DNA from: Saksenaea vasiformis B4078
Lineage: Eukaryota > Mucoromycota > Mucoromycetes > Mucorales > Saksenaeaceae
NCBI GenBank assembly: GCA_000697055.1
Contig: JNDT01002184.1
Span: forward strand, 1 to 64,000
DNA length: 64,000 nucleotides
Direction of reading: 5' to 3'
In this document: positions 31,592 through 45,100 of the stretch, piece after piece
How positions within the stretch are numbered: the stretch's first letter is position 1
Layout: every line of letters starts with the position of its first letter
Translations under genes and position numbers: made by a program
The notes under the pieces: model-generated
Told to the model about the DNA's origin: nothing
The model's database searches: none
Seen by the model: only the letters and a program-made list of their open reading frames with translations

Positions 31592-34500
31592 CCACAGTTC
31601 ATGCAGAATCAATGTGATCTGCAGTATCCATCATCAGCTAAAGAATGAATCGACATATTGGTTGAAAATGGCGATCATAGACGAGAAGAACATATAAGAG
31701 ACGAAACTGTATTTCCCTTTGGGAAAGCGTGGTCTACATGCCAGGATGGCTCTTTCTGATGAATCAAGGTCAACTCGCCTAAAAGAAAGCCAGTATTTCG
31801 ATCAAGACAATAGCAACGCCTACGTGCATGGAAGTATTATCCATATCATAAACTAAGCTCTCAACGACACTGCTACACCTAAATAAGCGGATAGACACTG
31901 TTTCTTAACAACTCCTAGCCTACATCTCGTTCTATAGATATACTAGATATTTCAGAGAACCTGCACACGATTTCAAATTGAGGTGCTGTTTCTTCTTTCT
32001 TAAGTAGCTTTCTGCGGTCAGCCATGATTTACTGTTTATTGAATCAAATTGCTAGTACGTACTATAGAGGATTTAAACGGCACAACGTCTGACTATCTAT
32101 AGCAGGAAGTGGGTAATGTTGTGTGTACGACAGTACTTGCTTACTTTCAACGGTGGGCTAAAAGAACTATCAAATCCGAGATGAATCAGAATAGTGAACC
32201 AATAATATAGCATAGCGCAGTTTGAGTTGATCCACAAAGGTCGGCTTTCCACGCAATATTCGAAGATACAGCATGTAGAAAAAAAGTACACCAACGTAAA
32301 GTGTATGCGAAGCTAACACCAAATAGTTTAAAAATGGTGCAGTGTAATAGAGAAAAGGTAATGAGTTTCTAATTGCCAAATACTTCATACATATCGCAGC
32401 GTCAGCCACGGGGCTTTGCCAGTTAAGGCTCAGCTGCTATATTTTATGCTTCTGTGTCCGACCTTACTCAGCCATACACATGTGTTCGCTTGTAGCAAAG
32501 CGTTCTTAAACTACAACGCTAAGTATTATGCATTGAACGGGAATTTATGTCGCATATCCAGTCTGTTTGTATATAGAAAATCAACTTCCAAGCCGAATAG
32601 CAACCAATAAACAGGTGATGTCCAAAGCCCCTTGTATCTCAAGGAACGCAGTGTATCATAATGGAAGTTACCATTTGATAACGAAAAGATGCTTAAGAAA
32701 GTAACATTTGTTTGATTTGGAGAAGACTTTATAAAAGGCGTAACACGTGAGGGACAGAGGCGCGAGGTTCACAGAACTTTTTGGATATTTAGTACTCGGT
32801 ACCTTCGTATAAAATATTTGGTGATAGAAACCGTCAAGGGCACAAATATACTCGTTTACAACGACTTTCAAATAGCATCATGCAAGTCTCGTTAGGTATC
32901 GTATGAGATATTTATAGTTAGACGGACAGGCCAATTGGATCTCGTCATTACAATCTCGCTTGGGTGTTCCCTTGATGCCGGAGAAATCTGCACGAGTACT
33001 TGTACTGTTCGACAAATATCATCTCCAATATTTCGCATCTCGTGTATTTTAGGATTTCTCTAGAGACACCAAAGTGGAGTCTCCACATTTCTTGCATCGA
33101 TCGTCGAGTCTGGTAATGTTTTCGGCCGGTAATCTTTGGTTAGATCAATGATGGATCGCTCGATAGGCAACATTTGGATCCTTGATTGCGCATACACAAG
33201 ACGCTGGAACCAGCTATTGTGCGCTCTACCTTCTTTGTCTCCCTCCATTACGCCAGGTTGCAGCCTTTGATTGGAATAATGTCCTTTCAAATTGAGTGCA
33301 CGAACCTTTGCATTGAACGGATATCCAGAAGCCTCGTAGACAGAAAACCACTTCCCAAGTGACAGGTAAATACATAACCACCTTCCCCCTTCAGAAACAT
33401 AACTGATAGAAATGGCCGCTATCGTCTGATAACACAAAGGCCTCTTAAAAAGGAACGTTTGTTTTATTTAGAAAAGAGTGTCATGCGAGAAGACGACGTG
33501 CGGGATTAACACAGCTTTTGAACATTCTAGAGAATTGACCTTCTCTATACTGTTCTAACAGGTTTTGCATTCATGAAACCTGTTGAAGAGAAATTGGATA
33601 TACGCCATTTACGGATGGCTTATCTTTTCCGTGAACTAAGCCCCGCAGTGGACACAAAACTTATTCGAGGCAAATTATTTGTGCTTAATAAACAGAATGG
33701 ACTTGAATGCTAACCCTACCTAGTCTGAAGGTAAACCGGCCTTGTACATGTGTAAAACCAGCATCTATGATAACTGTGTGGGGCGAGACTAGGCTTTGGA
33801 TAAGAGATGTGCTCCCCTCGGATATAAACAGAGGATATGGAGCGATATAATGTCCGCCGATCTACTAGGGAAGTTAAACAATGCAAAGTGCGATGAATAC
33901 AAGTTACACACGGTTAGTACAAGGCAATGCAAGCGAAAGGGCAGATAGGACGGTATGAATGACCCTATATGTGTGAACATTCTGGGGATACAAAATGAGA
34001 ACGGATCAATCTTCCCCTTGAACATCCCGTCAGATCCGTTATCTGAAACATACTTTGTGTCAGTCACCGGGGCTTATCTCTGCACAGGAATGGGAGACAA
34101 CGGCACTCAAAACTCAGTATTGGATTAACATAACAAGGCTCTACTTCTTCGCATAGATTCCTCCTGTAGATGAGCGTAAAATAACTTTGAATTGAGAAGA
34201 TTTAGCATATCCAGCTTATTCAGGCATTCTTTGGAGAAGAGGAATAACATATGTTCTACTACCTTTGATCAGGTTAGGGAACATTCAGAGCGCATGATCG
34301 GATATGTTCAGGGCCCAGAACAAGTTAACCATCTCCATAGAGCCGAAAAAAGACCGTGTCGCTATATTGCGCGGTGTTTCTGGTTGAGCTGATTATTACT
34401 AATGCTTACAAAATGTCTAAAAGCGGTTGCAACCAAACCCAGAGACTTCACATCATATCTATAGCACCAATATAGGCAGGGATACTATTAATGTGTAATC

Positions 34501-36387
34501 CATATCATATTCCAAATGTGTGCTAACGAAACTTGATAATATGAGTCACGGAAGAAGACACAAAGAGGTAGTGCAGGTAAAATTTTTAAATAGTTGATAT
34601 ATCCTTCCATATCCAGTGCTACAATTGCTATTAAGAACGCATAGAAAAGTTTATCGCAAAGTTCCTCGCCTGTACCACAGTGTTCTAGTATGAGAAAGCT
34701 TTTCAAAACAGTCAATGTTGCGAGTAAGACGTGTTATGGATAAGGAGCATTGATCGAAAGTCCATAGCTAGTTCGTTGATTGGCAGTGTCTTCCTTTGAT
34801 TATTGCCGTTTAGCATACAGTTTTTCCGCAAGAATCCAGTGATTAAACATATTTTATCGACTTATCTATAGCGCCTGACAGGGATTTAAGGTAGTGCATG
34901 CGAGTCCTCAAAAACAGAAAATAGTTCCGCATTTGCAGTGGTCCCTGATCACGCACCTGTACCATCTCAATCTGAGAATTAGATCACGATCCTGTTTTGG
35001 GAAGCATAGATTGAAACCATTGCGCTTTGACAGTGAACAGTATGTGCAGTTGGATTTGCTGACCTAATCACCTAATGACCATTCCGTACCGGAACACTGA
35101 GGAGCTAGATTACGTTCCTTTAGTCTGCCAATTTTGGCTTGAACGTTAACTAGCGACTCTGGCTGTTTCAATAGCAAAAGGAGTTTAGATGTGCAGTACG
35201 AAGTACCTGCATCTTTTTATCATTATTTTGTTTTATCTATGACGCGTTACTAACTGGTAAGCAACAAATATAGACATTGTAGCCGTATTAATATAAAGAT
35301 GCTGCTTCTGTTTGTCAATACCAAGGTCATGCACTTTGACAAGAGTTATTAGAGAAGGCTCACTTGCCAATTCTAATTCTCTGTTTAGTGATCTGCCCAA
35401 ACTCATGTAACGTCCTTGACTCGTCTGAAACAATAAAATAAGCCGCTTAATTTACTTCAGTATAGGAATTGTGCAAGTCTGAGTAACAACTACATAGCCT
35501 ATGCCAATCACGGAAGACATGGCTTGGAAATGTTTTGAAAAATGTTTCCAACCAATTCCGCTACCGAAACTTCTGTGAAACGCTACTCGATATAAATTGT
35601 TGTGTTATGTTTCATCGCCAAAGAAATATTTAGCGAACTAAATAACTAGAATAACAGTTTAGACTAGGATGTGAGGGCACAAACTTAGATAGTAAATATC
35701 TCATTGCGATAAAGACGACCGTCCGCATATAAGGTTAAACAGGATAAAGTATTCTTGTGATGCGATTTACGCGTCGCGAGAAATCTCGGGCAAACACAAG
35801 AACGGCGACCTTGTTACACGACCGAGGGTCTTCGAGTAGACAACTGACACTGACAATTGAAGACGCTACTACAAGGTGAAAAAGTGCGTGTACATCGATC
35901 TGGGAGTATTGTTGCTAGAAGAAATGACACGTCTGCATGTTTCTTCCTTTCTATTTCAAGGGCCGTATGGTACATCGCTATTGCCTAGCTACAAAAGGAA
36001 AACAACTCGCCTGAGTTTAGAGCATATGACTTTCTTGACGCATGGCTAATTTTACGGCAATACCCTGCTGTGAAGGGAGCAAGATCAGTGCCCATTGTCA
36101 GCATCATAGGGAATGCGGCAAAGGCAGTGATATTAAACACAGACAATCCACACTCGATCATCATCAAGAGAGTCGGAAACAATGGCTATTCTGCAGAGGA
36201 GTAATGTGTACAAGTTATTGTTCTCTTGCTCCATCGCTCGCACGCTATAATCTACATTTTCCTTTGGGCGTGTACTAGTAGAACAACTTATATATGTATC
36301 TATCTGGGTCCGTGCTAAGTGCGTCTAATGCAAACTATGGGGTCTATGATTTATCATACAATCGAGGAATTATTATATAGAAGAACT
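31592..36387. other. 4.8-kb region with unassigned coding-like islands
   Basis: Short hydrophobic or protein-like frames are scattered here. On minus: 32170-32409, 33060-33437 (NSWFQRLVYAQSRIQMLP), 34488-34715 and 35985-36182. On plus: 33573-33713 (MKPVEEKLDIRHLRMAYLF), preceded by a good branch site and acceptor (TTCTAACAG). I could not assemble any of these into a gene with a known domain. They may be exons of lineage-specific or decayed genes. Confidence 0.35.
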
Positions 36388-38566
36388 TTAAGGGGCAAAA
36401 CGTTGCAGGACCCAATCTTCTATCTTGTCTAACGGTACTTCAGTTTTAGCATTGGGTTCACCCTTTACTCGTTCGTGTAATTCGATCATGCCACCGTTAA
36501 GCGACTTTTGACCGAGGATTACTATCAACGGGTATCCAATAAGTTCTGCATCTTTCATTTTGCTGCCGAATCCAGATTTCCGGTCATCAATGACGACGTC
36601 GTTGTAAAATAGATTCCGAGACGGACCGTGGCGCCGCGTATCCACGATATTTTCTAATCTATCGTAAATGGTATCTGCCAGCTGCTGAAGTTGCGCGTTC
36701 TTATCGTCGGTGGTAATGACACAAGCGCGATAAGGGGCAATGTTATGGGGCCACGCAATCCCCCGATTGTCAATGCTCGCCTCAGCCGCGGCCGCTAAGA
36801 CACGCGTGACGCCAATGCCGTAGCATCCCATCTCAGCCGGTGTTTTGTCTGCTTTGGGATTAGGAGGTTTGAAATCACATTGAAGGGCAGATGAGTATTT
36901 CGTTCCCAAGTAGAACGTATGTCCGACCTCGATAGCCTTCACACTTGTCAAGTGATGCCCCGAACATGATGTGCAAAGATCGCCGGCCACGGCTATACGG
37001 AAATGATTGGGTTGATGCAACGAGAACGATTTCGTCGATGACAAGGTTTCACACCATGGTGCTACAGCGTCATCAATAAAAACGTGATTTGGCAACTCGC
37101 TTATAGTCCGATGATGCGTGCTGACATCGAGGGAATCATTAACCTTTAACGTTTGTTGTTCCGTCAAGTACTTTCTTAGTTCGGCCTGCACTTTGAGAAT
37201 GTTCGCGATCCGCCCTTTTGGCGTCAGTACTGCAGCTGTGCCGCGGAGGTTCGTGTTCCCTTCCTTATCCGCAAGGCTGTAGTCAAAATATGTAAATTGA
37301 ATAGCAGGTCGGTATTCCCGCGCGAGACCTAAAGTGTTGCATGTGCTGTCGGCGATGGCCGGCAATTTCTCTTTGGGATTTATGTCCGCGATCGTGGATC
37401 GTGGGACATGTCCAACAGCTAGCTCTTCGTTAGCGGTGTATCCACAATTGGTGCAAGTCAGTAACGTATCCTCTCCCACTAAAAATTTTAGCGCCAGCTA
37501 AAAGGTTAAAACTAAGAAAAAAACAAGGTTTTTCATTTCTACCTTTGGATAGCAGATGGTACTCATGCGATCGCGATCCACCAATATTACCGCTGTCTGC
37601 CTCTGCCTAAAATGAATATTGTTGGTTAGACTCTTGCAACCTTGAAAAGACGCCTTCGTACCACCACAAAGGGTATTCCTATGCGTCGGAAGATGTTGTC
37701 ATAGGCGCGAGATACATCTTTATAGGTTGCATAGGCATCTTCCACCGATGCATCAAATGTGTACAGGTCTTTCATTACGAATTCTCTGCCACGCAGTAGT
37801 CCAGCTCGAGGTCGTAATTCATCGCGATACTTGCGACCTATCACAAGTGATGAATTTTAAAAGAAGGTTTAAGTTGACTTTACCTATCTGATATAGCCGA
37901 ATTGGTAATTGCTTGGAAGATCTCAGCTCTGACGCCACGAGCTGCGTGATCTCTTCTTCATGCGTCGGCGCAAGAAGCATCTCCGCATCTTTTCGATCTT
38001 TTAAACGGAAAAACTAAAATGAAATCATGATGACCAGTACCAAATGAAGGAAAATTACTACCTCGCCTTTTGCCGCACTCCAACGCCCAGTCTTTTTCCA
38101 ATTCTCGGGAGACAGCAGCATGGGTAACGATAATTTCTGACAACCTAAAGCGGAATTAATCTCAATTTTTTTAAGAAGTCAATCCTTCCTACCAATTGCT
38201 GTCATTTCTTCATCGATAATCCGTTCCAATTTCTCGGTGGTTCGAAGCCCCAGAGGCAGTAAAGAGTAAATACCTGAAGAGGACTTGGAAGGAATGAGAA
38301 TGGTTCTCTTGTAATTTTGATGCTCACTTGACGCACGAAACCTGCTTTGAGCAGGAAGGAGTGACTGACTGCTGCATCGGTTGTTGCGATGGTCACTTTG
38401 TCTTTGGTCAGAGGCATAAACTTTGCTGAAAGCCTATGTCGCCCCTGCTTTTTGTTTTTATAAATGAACACTAGACATATATGGTACATACATCGGTTGT
38501 TAATCGACGAAAACTGTTAGCAATGCACGACTTGGGCAATTTCCTTGCGGAATGCGGGCGAAGCAT
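36388..38566 (-). CDS. AIM10: Mitochondrial (bacterial-type) prolyl-tRNA synthetase
   Basis: Eight exons (minus): 38566-38492, 38420-38328, 38283-38193, 38144-38062, 38013-37884, 37837-37662, 37606-37543, 37478-36388; 1803 nt, 600 residues, phases close. It charges tRNA-Pro in mitochondria. The N-terminus ([12 protein letters not shown] then FRRL) is a basic matrix presequence. Class II core: [38 protein letters not shown], motif 2 [30 protein letters not shown], motif 3 [16 protein letters not shown], and an anticodon-binding domain from about 490 ([28 protein letters not shown]). The layout matches yeast Aim10/human PARS2, not the cytosolic enzyme. The first intron border is a choice between two close alternatives. 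The other borders are fixed by motif continuity. Confidence 0.92.
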
Positions 38567-38722
38567 TTTGTTACTGGCTGCTGCTCGTAGCTGGACCCGC
38601 GAAATGTAGGGACTCCCTCTTTTCTTTTTTTTTTTTTTTTTTGATAGGCAGATTTTTTCACAGTCCCATAAGCCAAAGTTCAAAAAAAAAAAGAAAGGTT
38701 GGATTGGAGGTTGCTTTACTGT

Positions 38723-38965
38723 TTAAGATGTACAGCGAGGTATTAAGAAGAACTGTGAACAGGAAACAGGGGGTATATTCTTTTCACTTCTGATGGCAAA
38801 AGTAGAGAGGGTGTAACATAAATAGACCAAGCTCATAAGCGCCACAATAAGTAACAGAAACAGCAGCCAGTGGTAGTCACTGATAGTCTCGTCCTCACTG
38901 TCGGTAATCCATACACCTGTATAATGAAGTGACTGGCGTTCGAGGTCGATCGGTTGTGAGGGCAT
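38723..38965 (-). CDS. Small single-pass membrane protein, unknown
   Basis: 80 residues in one exon: a polar N-terminus with an acidic patch (DSEDE), then one strong TM helix (about 33-57, WLLFLLLIVALMSLVYLCY), then a short Cys-containing tail. It lies 157 bp upstream of the prolyl-tRNA synthetase start on the same strand. I do not recognise it. It could be a genuine tail-anchor-like microprotein or one exon of a longer gene. Confidence 0.35.
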   Translation of the reverse strand: MPSQPIDLERQSLHYTGVWITDSEDETISDYHWLLFLLLIVALMSLVYLCYTLSTFAIRSEKNIPPVSCSQFFLIPRCTS

Positions 38966-39501
38966 AACAAAGTAACTTTTCGGGCAGTGGAAGAAGAAAG
39001 AAGATCAAATTTAGAGCACCGCCGAAATTGATTAGATTTTTGGTGGAAGCGTTAGTGTAACGTCATCGTGCATGACATGCAGAAAAATGCGAGACATTTC
39101 CATCTACTGCCAACAAAGATGCCCAAGATGCATAACTACTAGATTTTTAGGCATACATCAATGACTGGGGCTTAGCAAAGAAAGAAGAGCAACGATAACT
39201 GGTCCTTTTTTGAATTCAATTGCCAAGTTTAGTGTTTCCGCTTAACAGGATTAATCACTTGAGATATTCGATTAATTAGAAGACAAGATTGACAATGCAA
39301 AACATGATTTCTTCTTTTTGATTAAAAAGATTGGACGTTGTTGTTCACTCTTTGTCGAGGTTTTGACATTTTCCTTTGCTGCTACTACCATTATTTTGCT
39401 AAATCAATAGCGTTTATCTGTCACGCACAATCAAATGGCATAATGTTCAATGATAGAAAGTGTTTATCTTTTTTCTTAATTTTTACATTCCTAACATGTC
39501 T

Positions 39502-39525
39502 AATCCCTGCGTTAACTTAGGGATT
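39502..39525 (+). promoter_or_regulatory. Conserved hairpin, copy 1
   Basis: AATCCCT-GCGTTAACTT-AGGGATT forms a 7-bp stem, followed by GGCTT. It is the same motif as at 40064 and 40449. Confidence 0.5.
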
Positions 39526-40063
39526 GGCTTACAGAATGCTAAGACAAATAGAAAGCACGCATACTTATGATGTTGCCTAATTTGAATTGCCAGAAGATTT
39601 GTTCTGAACTTAGTAGGACGAAGAATGGTAAATAGTAACAGTTGATTTATAGAAAAGATCCTGGCATGATTCTATCAAAGATCATGCGATTCGTCAGAAC
39701 ATATTTTCGAGTAGGATGTGCCACCCAGACGATCGTGCGTGGTGAGTATTTTTGGCGTTTTTCTCAACATTATTTTAGCTTTCTTCCATATAATCGCTTT
39801 TAGCGAAACAAGAGAAGCCTTACGAAAGAAGGTAAAAGACCACGTAAGTGGCTATGTAATATATCAATATGTTGTCATCTACCCAGGACATAAAACGTGG
39901 CCCTTTTTAATTTCCTGTCGTTTGTCGTATACTTTCCACAAAATGAAGAGGCGCATATGGGCGAATACCTGGCATGGTTATATGTCTCTTTATTGACAGT
40001 TCATGCTCCTACATATTTCGACAGGAACAGGAAGTAGTTGAACTAATACTTACCCATTGTTGG

Positions 40064-40086
40064 ATCCCTGCGTTCACTCAGGGATT
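40064..40086 (+). promoter_or_regulatory. Conserved hairpin, copy 2
   Basis: ATCCCTG-CGTTCACT-CAGGGATT, followed by AGCC. The stem is kept. The loop shares CGTT-ACT with copy 1. Confidence 0.5.
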
Positions 40087-40448
40087 AGCCATTCGGCCAT
40101 ACAGGGATAAGTGGATTCGATAATTGTTGAATATCGACTTTTTTTGTATGACCTTCGTTATCCAGCTGTTGATATTCAATTTGTTCTAATTCCACTCAAC
40201 GTTGTCTATCGCTTCTTACAAGATATTACACCATTCTTGCTTTATCTTCTTTCCAGAATCCCGATAATAAGCCTGTAGCACTGTCAGCGTTTTATAATGG
40301 TACAGTTTGCTTATGAGGATAGAGTGCTGAACCTTTTTTCTTTGCGATTCTGTCTATAATGATAACAAGTCTTCAAACAATCTCTACTTACTGTAGAATT
40401 CAGATCGCATTTATCACTTTTTTTGCGATTACAAATATTTCGCGGAAC

Positions 40449-40472
40449 AATCCCTGCACCCACTCAGGGACT
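40449..40472 (+). promoter_or_regulatory. Conserved hairpin, copy 3
   Basis: AATCCCTG-CACCCACT-CAGGGACT, followed by GGGCC. The inner 6-bp stem is intact. It lies about 290 bp before the homeobox ATG. Confidence 0.5.
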
Positions 40473-40761
40473 GGGCCTGATGGCAGTAAGGTAGGCTTAG
40501 ACTTGGTGATAATTCCTTACTAACCAGCAGTTCCTCTATCGTCATCTCCGCTATCGTTCTTGTGCTTATGCATCTGGCACCTTTTCTCTGGAGAGATTTT
40601 TTTTTGTATTGTGTATTAGCGGTAATGTTTCATTTCTATCCTGCCGAATAGCCAATAACACATCCAAAACCAAATATTTGTTTCAATTTATTGTTTTAAA
40701 GCGGGGGTGTTAGTGGGAAATTTGTTTTCCTTCTATCTTTTTTTTCCCTTTTCTCTAAATT

Positions 40762-41636
40762 ATGCATTCACCTGCGCAACATGATGACGAAATAAAAACG
40801 CGCCGACAAGGTCCACTAGCTATCTCTGCAATTTTGAATGACGAATCTGTCGATCCTTTACATTATCGTATAGCACCACAGCCGTCACCGCCTTGGACAA
40901 CCAGTGAAAAATGTCAACAGACTGCATACTTCCCTTCTCCCATGTCTACCATTTCTTCACCAGGTCCATTACGTACAGAACGAGACAGTAGTACACCCAA
41001 AACAGATCCTACTTGCGAAACAATCTGGGATGATTCAAGAGCGACTATTCAGCGAATACACTATAACCACATCATTGTTTCCTCGCTGGCTAAAGCAAAA
41101 CGCAAGCGAATTCTTCCGCATCAATATAACCGACTGATGCAAGTATTTGAGCAAACGGATACCCCCAGTTCAGAGATAAGAGAGCAATTAGCAATGGAGT
41201 TGGATATGACAAAACGCGAAGTACAGGTAAAGCAAGAAGAAAAGGGGAAATTGATCTGACAGCATAAAAGGTCTGGTTTCAGAATCGCCGTGCAAAAATC
41301 AACCGTGCAAAAGCAAGGGCAGCAGGGGCTTTACCGATGACAGGGCAGCGCCGACGACAATCGCATAACGCAACTCCCCCTCCAAGTAGATCGATTGTGG
41401 AGACCTCAGCGCCCCGACGTGCATCTGTCTATACTATGGCGGAGCAGGTTCCAAAGGCAAGTGCGGTCCACTCTACGCTTCCCGCGATGACAAGCACGTG
41501 GCAGTCGAACATTGTCTCTCGTTACGAGCCGGGACAGTCTTTAAGACTTGGTTATCCTCGTCAAGAAAGATCTACTACTAATCTAGCGACTGGTACAAAC
41601 CGATTACCAGCCCTAAGATACAATGGAAGGAAATGA
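40762..41636 (+). CDS. Homeodomain transcription factor
   Basis: Two exons, 40762-41226 and 41271-41636; 276 residues. The homeodomain spans about residues 111-170: an N-terminal arm KAKRKRILP, helices 1-2 (QYNRLMQVFEQ, EIREQLAMELD), and recognition helix REVQ joined to VWFQNRRAKINR across the single 44-nt intron, with the invariant Trp, Phe, Asn and Arg present. No LIM, POU or TALE insertion is seen. The N-terminal part is Ser/Pro/Thr-rich and the C-terminal tail basic then Ser/Thr-rich, both probably disordered. It is a sequence-specific DNA-binding regulator with unknown targets. The upstream 1.3 kb carries three hairpins that could be part of its control region or leader. Confidence 0.92.
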
Positions 41637-42170
41637 ATGTCAAAAAGGAGATCGAAATGTTGAGGACCGTTGTAATCTCAACAAGTCGCGTAACATACAC
41701 ACATTCATACAAACACACATTTTATTTACGCACACGCAGAAGCACACACAAAAATATACACACACACAGAGAGAGAGAGAAACAGTCGCTCAGTATATGA
41801 AGTTTGAATAATGCAATGGGATGTTTTTCGTACGAGAAAGGAAATGAGCAGTCCATTTCCCTTTTTCGTGCACGGAAAGAGCCTCACACACAGACACAAA
41901 AGAGAGTGTGTGCTGTGGCGGACCGTAAACTTTTGCACTTCCTGCTTTTTCAACAGCGAATTCTCATCTTGTTTCTCTTGACGCTTGCATTGACTCCCTG
42001 TAGAGTGATTTTGTCTTTGTAAACAAAGAGTGGTACGAATCTTTTATTTTCTAAAATTTCGCACGTGGAATCAGACAAAATTGGATTGAATCCTTTGTGA
42101 TTATACAGATTTTTCATACCTATGCGGACAGCTCCAGAATACGTCTAGTTTCCGATCGACAGTACACACG
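41637..42170. other. Homeobox 3' flank with CA/GA microsatellites, then PI4K promoter
   Basis: CA-rich and GA-rich simple sequence at about 41694-41782, then an AT-rich stretch. No gene. Confidence 0.6.
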
Positions 42171-45100
42171 ATGTCCAACGCACTTTTGCTACGTCTTTTC
42201 ACATCCGAGTTCTTCAATTCGTGGATTGCTGTCTCTTATTTATTTCGATACCCGGATAATGTCGGTATTCAGCACTATTTGTGCAACGAGCTGAAAAAGT
42301 TCCCAATATCAGAGATCGAATTTTTCTTACCACAGCTCGTGTAAGTACCAAACAAAACATCGAACGGATAGAGAAGCTCACGTAACCTGTTTAAAGACAT
42401 CTTCTTATCACCAATCCCTCGGAATCCGTTGCCCTCGAATGCTTTCTCATTGACATGTGTGAAAAATCTACGCATATGGCTATCATGGTACGTTTTCTGT
42501 TTTCTTCTCTTTAAGGTTCCCCGTTTTTTTTTTTTTTTTTCACACTGTGTTTCGTTTTTTCTAATCGTAGACTTTGTGGTATCTACAAGCCTACCTAGCC
42601 GATCTGTCAGCTGCCCCAACCAGTCCTTCCTTTGACCTATGTAAACGACTGTTAAATAAGTGCCAGGCTATTGTATTTGCAGATGGACATGCAACAGATC
42701 TTAACGCCACCGATGCAGCAGCTTCTGTGAGCCTTGGAATGTCGACCCACAAAGTTCGTGAGAATGCAATGCCTGCTCTTGTTGGAATGGGTGCTATGCT
42801 TGCTGGTATCGGTCAGCCTTTGATGACTCGACAAACAGGGAGGATAGCTATTGCACAGGGACGAAGAAACAGAGTCCTAAGCATCGCTTCTTCCAACCCA
42901 ACGATAACAACGACAACCACAACGACAGCGTCATCTCCCGGTACGCTTGGCACAGGTTCCTCGGCTGCTGATCTGCCTCCACGCTATGATTCATCGCCCA
43001 GGCATAGTGCAGTGCTAACTACTCCCCCGATCGATACAGCACCATCTCTTCAACGTCAACTCGATACACCATACCAATCAGCTTCGCAACCTGATCTACC
43101 GATATCCAAGCGACGTTCTTCTCACTTTAATCCGTTTACCAGTTCTCCTTCGTTAGAAGATCTGCATCGCGGCAAAGCATTTTCGATGTCGCGTTACTTC
43201 AAATCAGCGCATCAAAAACTAAATCGTAAAATTCGACCATCTTCTCTACAATCACCGTCGAAATCTATGTCGGTATTTGACCCAAAGCTCACCGCATTAG
43301 GCCAGTCTTCTGTACCAACAAACTCAGCGCCATTATCCCCCGCACTATCCCAGTGTTCTGCATCGTCTGAAGAAGTATTCAACCACAAGTCGCATACCAG
43401 GCATTCCCATGTGCCAAGGATATCTACCTCGTTTGATTCCAGCGAACGGACATCTCGATCGGATGTGGAATACAGTGATTCAGATTGTTCATCGGATGAA
43501 GATTACTCGGCTCTATCGCAGCTGAGTTTGGATCATCGCAAATCGCTCCTTCGATCCAATTATTTTCGATCCGAAATGCAGTTCCTTTTGGCACTTGTGG
43601 ATATTGCGACACGCTTAGTGATTGTGCCGAAAACCGCAAGAATGAGTGCTCTTCATGCAGAATTGACACTCCTTAATCATAATCTTCCTGCTGAAATCTG
43701 TATTCCACTCTGGTGCCCTGCGACGGCCGAAAACCCACATCACCCCCGTGTGGTGCGAATCAGCCCCGCCGATGCAGTAGTATTGAACTCCGCTGAAAGG
43801 GTAGCGAGCGTCTTCCTCGTCAAAAAAAGGACTCACACCATCTATTAGGCTCCTTATTTACTAATGATTGAAGTCTTGGATGATGAACTTAGCTTCGAAG
43901 ATGATTACTCGTCGGCATTGTACCGAATGCGGAAAATGATGAAAAGTAAAAAAGCGCGTAACAAATCGAGACGCGAATCAGGCCAGGCGTCTCTGGCGTC
44001 GCCTTCCACAGGTATTGCCTCTCCACGCCACGAAACCACGCCACAAATGGTGGATATGGGCGAATGTAGTCCTGCTTCAGTCGATCCGACTCCTATCACC
44101 GCCACCGTTACCTCCGCCGACGAAATAGTCGTCGGGTCCGTGCCTGCGGTCTCAGATGCCGAATCAGATCGCGGCGATGCAAGACGGAATTCAAGATCCG
44201 CCGATGAGTACGCGGAAAGTATGAAGACGGCCGCTATCATGCTTGCTCAGCTACAGCAGAATGTTGGCGTATCTTCTACAGCAGGCATAACGACGTCATC
44301 CAAGTCGCGACAAGGCACTGAGCAAATTCGTCAGCGCATTATTAAAGAGATGCTAGCCCTGGAGGAGCAGCGCATGGCTCGAATGAAGAAAGAAGGCGTT
44401 AGCAGCGGTGTTGGTGGTGGTGGTGGAGAGGGTGCTGGAGGTGAAATGCTTGAGGATGAACAGCGTGTCGCACTAGTGGTGAACAAAGACGATCCAAGCG
44501 GTAAGGGCAACTCGTTCGATAGGTTTCGTTTTAGTAATCCTTATTTTTGTGTTCCCTTCCGTAGCGGCTGTATTTTCCGAAGATTGGGACACGAAAAAGG
44601 CGCGTATACGAGCTTCATCTCCTTACGGCCATTTGCCTAACTGGCGATTACTATCTGTCATTGTCAAGACGGGCGCCGATCTGCGGCAAGAGCAATTTGC
44701 TATCCAGCTTATCCGCGAAATGCAACGTATCTGGCAAGATACGGGTGTGGATGTGTGGGTCAAATAGTAAGTTTGTTGTGAACAATATCCCGGGACCGGC
44801 GAATGAATAATCCCGTTAGCTTCCGCGTGCTGGTCACATCTGATAATTCAGGACTTATCGAAACGCTGCGCAACACGATATCCGTTCACTCGATTAAAAA
44901 GACAGCGTATACTCGGGGCTGGAATGCGAAGGGAGTCGTGTTCACCCTGCGCGATTACTTTGAAAAGGTGGGTTAGATAAGTGGGAGGTCAAAGCTGAGC
45001 AGAGCACTGATATCTATCTATCTCTATTTCTATCTTTCTATCTTTCTTAGAACTGGGGGAAGCCCGATTCAGATGAATTCATAAAAGCGCAGGACGCATT

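Larger units (their letters stand above)
38966..40761. other. Intergenic region upstream of the homeobox gene
   Basis: No gene seen apart from short frames (39718-39996 plus, 92 codons, unconvincing). It contains three copies of a conserved hairpin (separate entries) and a pyrimidine-rich leader just before the homeobox ATG. Confidence 0.45.
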
